Shown here: in pieces, positions 49,652 through 58,235 of the stretch
How the letters are laid out: the number at the start of each line of letters is the position of its first letter
How positions within the stretch are numbered: position 1 is the stretch's first letter
Origin: 34-65-8 sp046294735
Lineage (GTDB): Bacteria; Pseudomonadota; Alphaproteobacteria; Sphingomonadales; Sphingomonadaceae
Assembly: GCA_046294735.1 (NCBI GenBank)
Contig: JBKBKB010000004.1
Coordinates: forward strand, 248,001-312,000
Reading direction: 5' to 3'
Length of the DNA stretch: 64,000 nucleotides
Program-made: the position numbers and the translations under genes
Notes under the pieces: generated by a model
Databases searched by the model: none
The model's input: the letters and a program-made list of their open reading frames with translations, nothing else
Told to the model about the DNA's origin: nothing

Positions 49652-50392
49652 ATGCCGATCCGCCCCACCCTTGCCCTGACTGCCGGTGCCGTGCTGACCA
49701 CAGCACTGGCCGTGGCCAGCGCGCGAGTCACCACCCCGGCGCTGCTGGACCGGCTCGAGCAGGATGCAGTCGCAGCCATTGCCGCAGCGGGGGGCAAGCC
49801 GGTCAGGCCCGATTTCCGGGGCCTGGGCGGTCTCCCATCGCGCCACCCGACCCTGTTCGGCGGGGAAGCCATGGAGGATGGCCCGCGCGCGGCGATTGCC
49901 CGCGCCGTGGCTGCCGTTCCCGGCGTCGGCGGCGTGCGCTGGGCAGACAGCGAGATGAAAGCGCTCGGCAACGAACCGGTGTTCGCGCCGCTGCACTGCC
50001 AGGACGACGTCAACGCCCTGCTCAAGGCGCGCAGCATCCGGTTCGACGAAGGCCTCAGTTCGATCGATCTCGGGAGCCGCCAATTGCTGGACGAAGTGGC
50101 CGCCGCACTGCGCCCGTGCCTGGGCAGCATCATTGCCATCACCGGCCATACCAACGGCACCGGCAATGAAGCTGCCAACCTTGCGCTATCGCAGCAGCGG
50201 GCCGATGCCGTGCTGGCCGCACTGATTGCGCGGGGTATTCCCGACGAAGGCTTGCGCGCTGTGGGGGTGGGCTCGGCCCGGCCCATAGCCGGCCTCTTGC
50301 CGGAAGACCCGGCCAACCGCCGGATCGAGTTTTCCGTGGTCAAGACAGTGCCGCTGCAACCGACCCCGATCGATACGCCGAGCGCGCGTTAG
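49652..50392 (+). CDS. OmpA-family C-terminal domain protein
   Basis: 246 residues with a signal peptide (MPIRPTLALTAGAVLTTALA) and an OmpA/MotB peptidoglycan-binding domain in the second half (IIAITGHTNGTGNEAANLALS and ALSQQRADAVLAALIARGI). The N-terminal ~100 residues include a BON-like fold (GGVRWADSEMKALG). No beta barrel is evident. It probably anchors to peptidoglycan from the periplasm. It is 50 bases after the flippase gene and 14 bases before the 38-aa mini-protein. Confidence 0.85.
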   Translation: MPIRPTLALTAGAVLTTALAVASARVTTPALLDRLEQDAVAAIAAAGGKPVRPDFRGLGGLPSRHPTLFGGEAMEDGPRAAIARAVAAVPGVGGVRWADSEMKALGNEPVFAPLHCQDDVNALLKARSIRFDEGLSSIDLGSRQLLDEVAAALRPCLGSIIAITGHTNGTGNEAANLALSQQRADAVLAALIARGIPDEGLRAVGVGSARPIAGLLPEDPANRRIEFSVVKTVPLQPTPIDTPSAR

Positions 50393-50405
50393 GAGCCCCT
50401 CACCC

Positions 50406-50522
50406 ATGCCGACCTTGTTCGAAATCGTACTGCTGGCGCTGGTGGCCTATGCCACAGGGTTCGGGCTCGGCTGGCTGGCGTGGGGGCGGCCCGGCCGTGA
50501 AGCAGGAGACAACAACGCATGA
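50406..50522 (+). CDS. 38-residue single-span membrane mini-protein
   Basis: A small frame with TAGGAG about 7 bases before the ATG. It encodes one transmembrane helix (LFEIVLLALVAYATGFGLGW, residues ~4-23) and a short positively charged tail (GRPGREAGDNNA). Its stop overlaps the next ATG (ATGATGA region at 50519-50522), so it is translated with the downstream gene. No family assigned. The intact start signal and coupling support a real product. Confidence 0.65.
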   Translation: MPTLFEIVLLALVAYATGFGLGWLAWGRPGREAGDNNA

Positions 50523-51004
50523 TGGAACTGGTGGAAGCCAACTGGATCGTCCTGGTTGCCGCGCTGGCAGTCGGATTGCTGGTGGCCTGGTGGGTATTCG
50601 CCGCCAGCCGCCGCACACACGTTTCGGGCGACCGGCATGACGTGCTCGACGAAGGTGCCGATCCGGCCGCACGCAACCAGGCGCTGATTGACAGCGCCGC
50701 GGCAGCCCGGGCGGATACACCTGTCTCTATTCCGGAGGCGGCTTCGGTTCCGGCTTCGGCCTCAGCGGGGGACGACCTGACCCGGATCAAGGGCGTCGGC
50801 CCCAAGCTGCGCGATGTGCTCGTCAGCCTTGGCGTCACCAGGTTCGACCAGATCGCCGGATGGAGCGATGAGGACATCGACCGGATCGACGCCCGGCTGG
50901 GCCGGTTCGAGGGGCGGATCCGGCGCGATAACTGGGTCGAACAGGCAAAACTGCTCGCCGCTGGCGACACGGCAGGATATGAAGGGCGCTTCGGCAAACT
51001 CTAG
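50519..51004 (+). CDS. Membrane-anchored helix-hairpin-helix protein
   Basis: 161 residues. An N-terminal transmembrane helix (WIVLVAALAVGLLVAWWVFAA) is followed by a linker and a C-terminal HhH-like domain: DDLTRIKGVGPKLRDVLVSL, VTRFDQIAGWSDEDIDRIDA. The same domain is fused to ribosomal protein L21 or NuoE tails in other alphaproteobacteria. Whether it binds DNA or a protein is unknown. It starts at the second gene of an ATGATG pair and shares bases with the mini-protein before it. Confidence 0.82.
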   Translation: MMELVEANWIVLVAALAVGLLVAWWVFAASRRTHVSGDRHDVLDEGADPAARNQALIDSAAAARADTPVSIPEAASVPASASAGDDLTRIKGVGPKLRDVLVSLGVTRFDQIAGWSDEDIDRIDARLGRFEGRIRRDNWVEQAKLLAAGDTAGYEGRFGKL

Positions 51005-51063
51005 CCCCTTGCGAGGGCGTTTAAGGCCTGCAATGGGCCGCGAAATAGTTACAGGAGAAACTT

Positions 51064-52248
51064 GTGGCAGGTATGGTGCCGTTCAACTGGGAAGACCCGT
51101 TCGACCTCGAGACCCAGCTGACCGAGGACGAGCGGATGATCCGCGCTGCGGCGCACGGCTTCGCCCAGAGCGAACTCCAGCCGCGCGTGCAGCAGGCTTT
51201 CCGGGACGAGGCCGATGCCCCCGACCTGTTCCCGCTGTTAGGGCAGGCTGGCCTGCTTGGCGCGACCATCCCGGCAGAATATGGCGGCGCAGGCGCAGGC
51301 TATGTCGCCTACGGCCTGATCGCGCGCGAAATCGAGAGGGTGGATTCAGGTTACCGCTCGATGGCCTCGGTCCAGTCCAGCCTCGTGATGTATCCGATCC
51401 ATGCTTACGGGTCGGAAGAACAGCGCCGCAAGTATTTGCCCGGCCTCGCCAGCGGCCAGCTGATCGGCTGCTTCGGCCTGACCGAACCCGATGCTGGTTC
51501 CGATCCCGCAGGGATGAAGACCGTCGCCCGCAAGGACGGTGATGGTTACGTGCTGAACGGCACCAAGACCTGGATTTCCAACGCACCCTTCGCTGATGTT
51601 TTCGTGGTCTGGGCCAAGAGCGAGGCGCATGGCGGCGGCATTCGCGGGTTCATGCTCGACAAGGGCATGGCCGGCCTTTCCGCCCCCAAGATCAAAGGCA
51701 AGGTTTCGCTGCGTGCCTCGACCACCGGCATGATCGTGATGGAAGACGTGAAGGTTGGGGCCGACGCGCTGCTGCCCGATGTGCAGGGCCTGAAGGGACC
51801 GTTCGGGTGCCTCAACCGCGCCCGCTACGGCATCAGTTGGGGCGCGATGGGCGCAGCCGAGTTCTGCATGGCCGCCGCGCGCCAGTATGGCCTGGACCGC
51901 AAGCAGTTCGGCCGCCCGCTCGCCGCAACGCAGCTGTTCCAGAAGAAGCTGGCCGATATGCTGACCGATATTGCGCTGGGCCTGCAAGGCAGCTTGCGGG
52001 TTGGCCGCTTGATGGACGAGGGCCGGTTCGCGCCCGACATGATCTCGGTCGTCAAGCGCAACAACGTGGGCAAGGCGCTGGAAATCGCCCGGGCGGCGCG
52101 CGACATGCATGGCGGCAACGGGATTTCGGATGAATACCACGTGATCCGCCACATGGTGAACCTGGAGACGGTCAACACCTACGAAGGCACGCACGATGTC
52201 CATGCCCTGATCCTGGGGCGCGGGATAACCGGGATTCCTGCGTTCTGA
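51064..52248 (+). CDS. gcdH: Glutaryl-CoA dehydrogenase
   Basis: 394 residues; oxidatively decarboxylates glutaryl-CoA to crotonyl-CoA in lysine and tryptophan breakdown. The catalytic glutamate is E374 in NTYEGTHDVHALILGR. The glutaryl-binding YRSMASVQSSLVMYPIHAYG and GLTEPDAGSDPAGMKT are diagnostic. It starts with GTG at 51064; a downstream ATG at 51073 is possible. It is followed by the isomerase/FAH pair, on the same strand but 175 bases away. Confidence 0.93.
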   Translation: MAGMVPFNWEDPFDLETQLTEDERMIRAAAHGFAQSELQPRVQQAFRDEADAPDLFPLLGQAGLLGATIPAEYGGAGAGYVAYGLIAREIERVDSGYRSMASVQSSLVMYPIHAYGSEEQRRKYLPGLASGQLIGCFGLTEPDAGSDPAGMKTVARKDGDGYVLNGTKTWISNAPFADVFVVWAKSEAHGGGIRGFMLDKGMAGLSAPKIKGKVSLRASTTGMIVMEDVKVGADALLPDVQGLKGPFGCLNRARYGISWGAMGAAEFCMAAARQYGLDRKQFGRPLAATQLFQKKLADMLTDIALGLQGSLRVGRLMDEGRFAPDMISVVKRNNVGKALEIARAARDMHGGNGISDEYHVIRHMVNLETVNTYEGTHDVHALILGRGITGIPAF

Positions 52249-52423
52249 TGCAGGCCCGGCCGCAAGCCCTGTCCTACATTGCCGCGATGTGCCACGGTGG
52301 CCGCATGATGCACTGTTCCCCCGCTTCTGCCCGGCCCGTATCGGGATGGCTGGGGCGCCTGACTTTTTGGGTTCAGGACAGTGTAACATGTGGTCCAAGC
52401 CTCCCGCTTAAGGGTGCCAGTTC

Positions 52424-53074
52424 ATGATGCGCCTGCACGGCTACTACCGCAGCTCGACCACCTATCGGCTGCGCATCGCGCTGGAGCTCAAGGGGCTCGC
52501 CTACGACTACGTGCCGGTGAACTTGCTGACGTCCGAACAGAAGGACGCGGCCTTCACCACCCGCAACCCGTTCGGCAGCGTGCCCTTGCTCGAAGCGGAC
52601 GGGCGTGACCGGGCGCAGTCGATGGCGCAGCTTGAATGGCTGGAGGAGGCCTACCCTGAGCCGCCGCTGCTGCCTGCCGCTCTGGAAGACCGCTTCACTG
52701 TGCGCGAACTGGTCTACGCCATCGCCACCGAGCTCCATGCGCCGCTCAACCTGCCGGTGCTCAAGTACCTGAAGGACCCGCTGGGCCATTCGCAGGCCGA
52801 GATCGACGCCTGGTATCGCCACTGGCTCGCCCGCACGCTGGGGCCGGTCGAGGCGCGGCTGGCCCAGCTTAGCACCGGTGAATTCCTGTTCGATGCACCC
52901 GGCCTGTTCGAGGTCGTGTTGCTGCCACAGGTCTACAACGCACAGCGGTTCGCTTTCGACTTCAGCATGATGCCGCATATCCGCCGGATCGAGGCCGCCT
53001 GCCTCGCCCTGCCCCAGTTCCAGCGTGCCCATCCCGACAACCAGCCGGACAACCCCGAGAGGAACACCGCATGA
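52424..53074 (+). CDS. maiA: Maleylacetoacetate isomerase
   Basis: 216 residues of the zeta-class GST fold; isomerises maleylacetoacetate to fumarylacetoacetate with glutathione. The active-site RSSTTYRLRIALELKG and the QSMAQLEWLEEAYP glutathione motif are clear. The ATG at 52424 (AAGGG upstream) or 52427 may start it. It overlaps the FAH gene by ATGA. hmgA and hppD are not in the window, so the tyrosine pathway is split. Confidence 0.92.
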   Translation: MMRLHGYYRSSTTYRLRIALELKGLAYDYVPVNLLTSEQKDAAFTTRNPFGSVPLLEADGRDRAQSMAQLEWLEEAYPEPPLLPAALEDRFTVRELVYAIATELHAPLNLPVLKYLKDPLGHSQAEIDAWYRHWLARTLGPVEARLAQLSTGEFLFDAPGLFEVVLLPQVYNAQRFAFDFSMMPHIRRIEAACLALPQFQRAHPDNQPDNPERNTA

Positions 53075-54081
53075 AGCTCGCCAGCCTGAGAGACGGAACC
53101 CGCGACGGCAAGCTGATGGTGGTGTCAAGGGACGTGACCCGCTGCTGCGCGGCGGACAACATCGCCCCTACACTTCAGGCCGCGCTTGACGATTGGGACA
53201 ACCTCGCCCCGCTGCTCGAAGCGCTCTACCGCGATGTCGAGCACCAGACCGTACCGTGCGAGCGTTTCCACGAGCGCGATGCGCTTTCACCCCTGCCGCG
53301 GGCCTACCAGTGGGCCGATGGCTCGGCCTACATCAACCATGTCGAGCTGGTGCGCCAGGCGCGCGGGGCCAAGGTCCCAGAGAGTTTCTACCACGATCCG
53401 CTGATGTACCAGGGCGGCAGCGACGGCTTCCTTGCTCCGCGTGAGGACATCCCGCTCGGCGATGTCGCATGGGGCTGCGACATGGAAGGCGAGATCGCCT
53501 GCATTACCGGCGACGTGCCGATGGGCGTGACCAGTGCCGAGGCATTGAGCCACATCCGCCTGCTGATGCTGGTCAACGATGTGAGCTTGCGGGGCCTGAT
53601 CCCGGGCGAACTGGAAAAGGGCTTCGGCTTCTTCCAGTCAAAACCAGCCAGCGCCTTCTCGCCCGTAGCAGTAACGCCAGACGAGCTGGGCGAGGCCTGG
53701 GCTGACGGGGTGATCAAGCTGCCGCTCAAGGTCGACCTTAACGGCGAGCCGTTCGGACGGGCGAATGCCGGGGTCGATGCCACCTTCAGCCTCGCCGATC
53801 TGGTGGCGCATGTCGCCAGGACCCGAACCGTTGGGGCAGGCTCCATCATCGGTTCAGGCACAGTGTCGAACAAGGGTGAGGATGGCGGCCCCGGCAAGCC
53901 GGTGGCGGAAGGTGGCCTCGGCTACAGCTGCATCGCGGAAATCCGCATGATCGAGACGATCCGCGATGGCGCGCCCAGGACCCCGTTCATGCAGCCGGGC
54001 GACCGGGTGGCGATGTGGATGGACGATGCACACGGCCATTCGATCTTCGGCAAGATCGAGCAGACCGTGGTTGGGGTCTAG
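53071..54081 (+). CDS. Fumarylacetoacetate hydrolase family protein
   Basis: 336 residues of the FAH fold. The metal ligands appear in CDMEGEIACITGD and a downstream LMLVNDVSLRGLIPGE, and the C-terminal GSIIGSGTVSNKGEDGG and GDRVAMWMDDAHGHSIFGKIEQ are standard. With maiA directly ahead (ATGA), it is very likely the fumarylacetoacetase of tyrosine catabolism. Its 3' end overlaps the convergent DUF6356 gene by four bases. Confidence 0.9.
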   Translation: MKLASLRDGTRDGKLMVVSRDVTRCCAADNIAPTLQAALDDWDNLAPLLEALYRDVEHQTVPCERFHERDALSPLPRAYQWADGSAYINHVELVRQARGAKVPESFYHDPLMYQGGSDGFLAPREDIPLGDVAWGCDMEGEIACITGDVPMGVTSAEALSHIRLLMLVNDVSLRGLIPGELEKGFGFFQSKPASAFSPVAVTPDELGEAWADGVIKLPLKVDLNGEPFGRANAGVDATFSLADLVAHVARTRTVGAGSIIGSGTVSNKGEDGGPGKPVAEGGLGYSCIAEIRMIETIRDGAPRTPFMQPGDRVAMWMDDAHGHSIFGKIEQTVVGV

Positions 54082-54314
54082 ATCACGAAGTCCATCACGC
54101 TGGGCATCTTGGAGCGATTGACCACCATCCGATCATGCAGGGTGCGGATCTGCTGGCTGCCGGTCTTCACGAACAGGAACGGCAGCAGGCCATGGAGGAG
54201 GCAAGCGAGCCCTCCCGCGATCATCCGCAAACCGAAGCCGGTGGCGTGAGCGAGATGCTCGCCATAGGTCTCGCCGACGGATGCGGGGTGTTCGGTGAAT
54301 GCCTTGCGGATCAT
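54078..54314 (-). CDS. DUF6356 small membrane protein
   Basis: 78 residues. The start is MIRKAFTEHPASVGETYGEH, and the hydrophobic stretch GFGLRMIAGGLACLLHGLLP precedes FLFVKTGSQQIRTLHDRMVV. This is the DUF6356 family, formerly labelled capsule biosynthesis protein. The ATG at 54314 is supported by the family start; the longer frame to 54413 does not fit. It overlaps the FAH stop and is divergent from the Lrp regulator. Function unknown. Confidence 0.8.
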   Translation of the reverse strand: MIRKAFTEHPASVGETYGEHLAHATGFGLRMIAGGLACLLHGLLPFLFVKTGSQQIRTLHDRMVVNRSKMPSVMDFVI

Positions 54315-54412
54315 TGGATGCGTCTCCCTCTGCAGCGCACAATGCCACCATGGCGGAACAAGATCATCCCAAATGTGTCGCATTCGGCAAAGGAATACGC
54401 AATAGTATCCCA

Positions 54413-54892
54413 ATGAATGAAATAACTTCGCAACTCGATGCTATCGACTGGCGCATCCTGCGCGTCCTGCAGCGCGATGCCAGCCTGTCGGTCGCGGCCG
54501 TTGGTGAGCAAGTGGGCCTGTCCGCCAATCCGTGCTGGCGCCGCATCCGAAGGCTGGAAGAACTGGGCGTGATCCGCGGCCGGGTTGCGCTGGTTGCGCC
54601 AGAAGCCATCGGGCTCGGCACCACGGTGATCGTCGCGATCCGTACCCGGCGGCACGATCCGGAGTGGCTCGAAGCCTTCTCCCGCGCAGTCGAGGCGATC
54701 GACGAGATCGTGGAATGCCACCGCATGGCGGGCGACATAGACTACCTGCTGAAACTGCGGGTGCGCGACATTGCCGACTATGACCGCATCTACCAACGCC
54801 TGATCGCCCGCGTGCCCGACCTGTCGGACGTGACCTCCAACTTCTCGATGGAGCGGCTCAAGGAAACCACCGCCCTGCCGCTACCTGCCTGA
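54413..54892 (+). CDS. Lrp/AsnC family transcriptional regulator
   Basis: 159 residues. The N-terminal winged helix (DAIDWRILRVLQRDASLS; VGLSANPCWRRIRRLEE) binds DNA and the C-terminal RAM domain (IVAIRTRRHDPEWLEAFSR; ECHRMAGDIDYLLKLRV) binds amino acids. It is an amino-acid-responsive regulator. Its position next to maiA-FAH suggests tyrosine-catabolism control, but this is an inference. The ATG at 54413 is supported by family length; the frame extends upstream without homology. Confidence 0.9.
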   Translation: MNEITSQLDAIDWRILRVLQRDASLSVAAVGEQVGLSANPCWRRIRRLEELGVIRGRVALVAPEAIGLGTTVIVAIRTRRHDPEWLEAFSRAVEAIDEIVECHRMAGDIDYLLKLRVRDIADYDRIYQRLIARVPDLSDVTSNFSMERLKETTALPLPA

Positions 54893-54898
54893 CCGGGG

Positions 54899-55480
54899 TC
54901 AGAACGGTCTGTCCATCACCAGCATTGCCCCGCGCAGTTCGCCCGCGTTGAAACCGGTGGCCTTGTCGCCGGGATAAATGCTTTCGATGGCCTGGTTGAC
55001 CTCTGCCTTGACAGCAGTGCCATGGCAGACAGAGCAGGGCTCGTCCTTCATCGGAATCGCCCTCAACGACACAGTCCGTTCATTGACGATGGCATTGATA
55101 ACGTGAGGCATCCCACCCTTGACTGGTTCCCGTTTGAGTTCGGTGTAGAGATCAGCCAGCTCTGATGGGACCGCGCCGTCTGGATTGCGATTGCGTTCTG
55201 CAATCCGGCTGAGATGCAGGCCGCTGTCATCGGACAATTTCTGTGCGATGGCCGGGGCTGCGGACTGGCACACCCCGATTGCCGCTATCGGACCGCCCTG
55301 TTCCATCGCTGCCGACAATTCAGCTTGCAAGGCTTTCTGAAACTGCGCGGCTACAGCGTCCGCCCGCGCGACGAATAGCGGATCTGGCGACTGTGCCTGC
55401 TCCTGCGCGGCACAGCCGTTCAACGCCAGCCCCACCAGAAGAACGAACGCCGCCAGCGTACCCTGTTCAGACGTGTCCAT
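54899..55480 (-). CDS. DUF3365 haem-binding lipoprotein
   Basis: 193 residues with a lipobox (LNGCAAQ) and a single haem c motif CSVCHG near residue 148. The DUF3365/Tll0287-like family is related to sensory domains of kinases. It has an N-terminal coiled region (AVAAQFQKALQAELSAAM). It follows the cydAB-DUF2474 unit on the same strand by 61 bases, so a role with the quinol oxidase (haem or redox sensing) is plausible. No signalling domain is attached here. Confidence 0.82.
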   Translation of the reverse strand: MDTSEQGTLAAFVLLVGLALNGCAAQEQAQSPDPLFVARADAVAAQFQKALQAELSAAMEQGGPIAAIGVCQSAAPAIAQKLSDDSGLHLSRIAERNRNPDGAVPSELADLYTELKREPVKGGMPHVINAIVNERTVSLRAIPMKDEPCSVCHGTAVKAEVNQAIESIYPGDKATGFNAGELRGAMLVMDRPF

Positions 55481-55541
55481 GGAATACTTAACTCCCTACT
55501 TGCCCCGAATCATTCCAAAAACCGTCATGCCAATCATCTGC

Positions 55542-55667
55542 TCACGGGTTCAGCCACAACCGGATAACCCATGCCACCGCCCCAAGCACCATCACGCTGG
55601 CCAGCCAGATGCCCGCCATCCACGCGAGACGCTGCCACAGCGGGCGGTCTTCGGGCGCCACGCTCAA
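55542..55667 (-). CDS. DUF2474 mini-subunit of bd-type oxidase (CydX-like)
   Basis: 41-residue protein with one transmembrane helix (MAGIWLASVMVLGAVAWVIR) preceded by the family block RPLWQRLAW. DUF2474 proteins follow cydAB of the cyanide-insensitive class and are thought to act like CydX. The TTG start at 55667 overlaps the cydB stop (TTGA), so translation is coupled; a GTG two codons later is also possible. Confidence 0.82.
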   Translation of the reverse strand: MSVAPEDRPLWQRLAWMAGIWLASVMVLGAVAWVIRLWLNP

Positions 55668-56659
55668 TGGTAGCCCTCGTGCCCGACCTTGCCGCGAAAC
55701 ACCCAGTAGGCCCAGGCGGTATAGGCGAGGATCAGCGGCAGGGTCAGGATGACGCCGATCAGCATGAACACCTGGCTCTTTTCTGGCGCGGCGGCATCCC
55801 AGATGGTCAGCGAAGGCGGCACCACGTTGGGCCACATGGTTGCGCCCAGTCCCGCCATGCCGAGGAGAAACAATCCGAGCGAAAGCCAGAACGGCGATGC
55901 CTCGCCAGCCTTGAGCGAACGCAGCAAAAGCAGCGCCATTGCCCCGGTCAGGATCGGCACGGGCCAAGTGTAAAAGACCTCTGGCGCGCTCAGCCAGCGC
56001 GCCGCGTACTCCGGGCGCAAGCCCAGGTTGTAGAGGCTGACCGCGCCCATCAGGCCAAAGGTTGCCCATGCCGCCTTCTTTGCCATTCGCCGCGCATGAT
56101 CCTGTTCCGGCCCGTCGAGCTTCCATACCAGCCAGGTTGCACCGAGCAGGGCATAGCCCGCCACTGTGCCGAGCCCGGTCAGCAGGGTATAGGGCGTCAG
56201 CCAGTCAAACCAGCTTCCGGCGTAGGCGCGATCGACCACTTCGATCCCCTGCAACAGCGCGCCCAGTGTCATCCCCTGCGCCATCGCCGCCACCAGCGAA
56301 CCGCCGGTAAAGGCAAAGTCCCACAATGCCCGGTGCCCCGGATCGCGCCAGCGGAACTCGAACGCCACTCCGCGGAACACGAGCCCCAGCAGCATGGCGA
56401 TGATCAGCGGATAGGTGGCCGGGAGGACGATCGCGTAGGCCAGCGGGAAAGCCGCGAACAGTCCGCCGCCGCCCAGCACCAGCCAGGTTTCGTTCCCGTC
56501 CCACACCGGCGCAATCGAGTTCATCGCCCGGTCCCGCTCCTGTCCCACGGCAAAGGTCGGGAACAGCACGCCGATCCCGAGATCGAACCCGTCCATCACC
56601 ACATAGGCGAATACGGCAAAGGCGATGATGAACGCCCAGATCACAGTCAGATCGAACAT
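55664..56659 (-). CDS. cydB: Cytochrome bd-type quinol oxidase subunit II
   Basis: 331-residue membrane subunit of the terminal oxidase, with about eight to nine helices. It begins MFDLTVIWAFIIAFAVFAYVV with the DGFDLGIGVLFP motif and the PVWDGNETWLVLGGGGLFA loop typical of CydB/CioB. It starts inside the cydA stop (shared base at 56659) and is followed by the mini-subunit. Confidence 0.95.
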   Translation of the reverse strand: MFDLTVIWAFIIAFAVFAYVVMDGFDLGIGVLFPTFAVGQERDRAMNSIAPVWDGNETWLVLGGGGLFAAFPLAYAIVLPATYPLIIAMLLGLVFRGVAFEFRWRDPGHRALWDFAFTGGSLVAAMAQGMTLGALLQGIEVVDRAYAGSWFDWLTPYTLLTGLGTVAGYALLGATWLVWKLDGPEQDHARRMAKKAAWATFGLMGAVSLYNLGLRPEYAARWLSAPEVFYTWPVPILTGAMALLLLRSLKAGEASPFWLSLGLFLLGMAGLGATMWPNVVPPSLTIWDAAAPEKSQVFMLIGVILTLPLILAYTAWAYWVFRGKVGHEGYH

Positions 56660-58116
56660 CAGCGCGGCTCCTGCGTCGAGGTGGGCAGGACATCAGGGTC
56701 GCCCGGATTCTGGGTCGGGCCCGGCGTGATCCCAGCGGTGCGGATCGGGCCGGTGTCGCCGCGCTTGACGCCCTTCTCGCCCGGCTCGGGGCTCTTGCTC
56801 ATCAGCTTCAGGATATACCAAGTGCCGGTGCCGAACACCGCGAAATAGACCACCACGAAGGCCAGCAGCGAGGCGGCGACCGCAGGCGCAGCGAGCGGGC
56901 TGACCGAATCAGCGGTTCGGAGCAGGCCATAGACCGTCCACGGCTGCCGCCCGACCTCAGTGGTGATCCAGCCCGCAATGACAGCCACAAAGCCGCTCGG
57001 CCCCATGACCAGCGCGGCCCGGTGGAGCATCTGCCAGTCATACAGCCGACCACGCCAGCGCGCGGCGAGGCTCCACAGACCAATACCGAGCATGGCAAAC
57101 CCGATTCCGACCATGATGCGGAACGACCAGAACACCACGCCGACCGGCGGCTGCTCATCGTCGGGAATGGTGTCTAGCCCGGCCAGCGGTGCGTTGAGGT
57201 CATGCTTCAGGATCAGGCTCGATGCCTTGGGGATCTCGATTGCATAGCGCACGGTCTTGGCATCGCTGTCAGGAATCCCGAACAGGATCAGCGGCGCGCC
57301 TTCAGGATGGCTTTGGTAATGCCCTTCCATCGCCATGACCTTGGCAGGCTGATGTTCCAGCGTGTTGAGCCCGTGCATGTCGCCCGCGAAAATCTGGATC
57401 GGGGCGACCAGCGCTGCCATCCACATCGCCATCGAAAACATTTTGCGCGCGTGCGGGTTGGCCGTGCCTGCTTTCCTGGCCTTGAGCAGGTGCCATGCGC
57501 CAACCGCGCCGACCACGAAGGCGGTGGTCAGGTATGCGGCGATCACCGTGTGGACCAGGCGGTAGGGGAAGCTCGGGTTGAACACGATGTCCCACCAGCT
57601 GTCGCCGGGCAGGAACTGGCCGTTGGCGCCTATCACGTGGCCGACCGGGGTCTGCATCCAACTGTTGACTGAAAGGATCCAGAAGGCAGAGATGAACGTG
57701 CCCACCGCCACCATCAGCGTAGCGGTGAAGTGCAGTCCCTTGCCGACCTTGTTCATCCCGAACAGCATCACGCCGAGGAACCCGGCTTCGAGGAAGAACG
57801 CCGTCAGCACTTCATAGGCCATCAGCGGCCCGATCACCGGCCCCGCCTTGTCGCTGAAAACCGCCCAGTTGGTGCCGAACTGGTAGGACATGACGATGCC
57901 CGAGACGACACCCATGGCAAAGGCGATGGCGAAGATCTTCAGCCAGAACTTGAACAGATCGAGATAGACCTGCTTGCCGGTCTTCAGCCACAACCCCTCC
58001 AGCACGGCCAGATAGCTCGCCAGCCCGATCGAGAAGGCGGGAAAGATGAAGTGAAAGCTGACCGTGAATGCAAACTGGATGCGGGCCAGCAGGACGGCGT
58101 CTAGGTTTTCCAACAT
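56659..58116 (-). CDS. cydA: Cytochrome bd-type quinol oxidase subunit I
   Basis: 485 residues; carries the haems and quinol site. Haem ligands fit H22 in FAFTVSFHFIFPAFSIG, a second His in YRLVHTVIAAYLT, and the conserved GRQPWTVYGLLRTADS motif. The Q-loop is short, which indicates the cyanide-insensitive (CioA) class. The unit cydA-cydB-DUF2474 probably supports respiration under low oxygen or in the presence of sulfide/cyanide. No FNR box was seen upstream. Confidence 0.95.
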   Translation of the reverse strand: MLENLDAVLLARIQFAFTVSFHFIFPAFSIGLASYLAVLEGLWLKTGKQVYLDLFKFWLKIFAIAFAMGVVSGIVMSYQFGTNWAVFSDKAGPVIGPLMAYEVLTAFFLEAGFLGVMLFGMNKVGKGLHFTATLMVAVGTFISAFWILSVNSWMQTPVGHVIGANGQFLPGDSWWDIVFNPSFPYRLVHTVIAAYLTTAFVVGAVGAWHLLKARKAGTANPHARKMFSMAMWMAALVAPIQIFAGDMHGLNTLEHQPAKVMAMEGHYQSHPEGAPLILFGIPDSDAKTVRYAIEIPKASSLILKHDLNAPLAGLDTIPDDEQPPVGVVFWSFRIMVGIGFAMLGIGLWSLAARWRGRLYDWQMLHRAALVMGPSGFVAVIAGWITTEVGRQPWTVYGLLRTADSVSPLAAPAVAASLLAFVVVYFAVFGTGTWYILKLMSKSPEPGEKGVKRGDTGPIRTAGITPGPTQNPGDPDVLPTSTQEPR

Positions 58117-58235
58117 GATCTTCGCTTACTCCCCGGGGGGCTGGAGTACGCGTGCAAAGGCCGGCACGGCTGTTGCACAATATGACAGAAGGCCGGCGCG
58201 TTAACCACCCGGAGCGGCGGGCGCGCCGGCATGGG

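Noticed and set aside
52248..52427. 59-codon frame linking gcdH (TGATG) to maiA (ATGA)
   Set aside because: Junctions look coupled, but the translation is Ser/Arg/Cys-mixed without any protein-like pattern and lacks a ribosome site; probably chance in a promoter region. Conservation search would decide.
58117..58235. FNR box in front of cydA
   Set aside because: Only a CTGT-N11-ACAG pattern was found, with no TTGAT-N4-ATCAA-like dyad.
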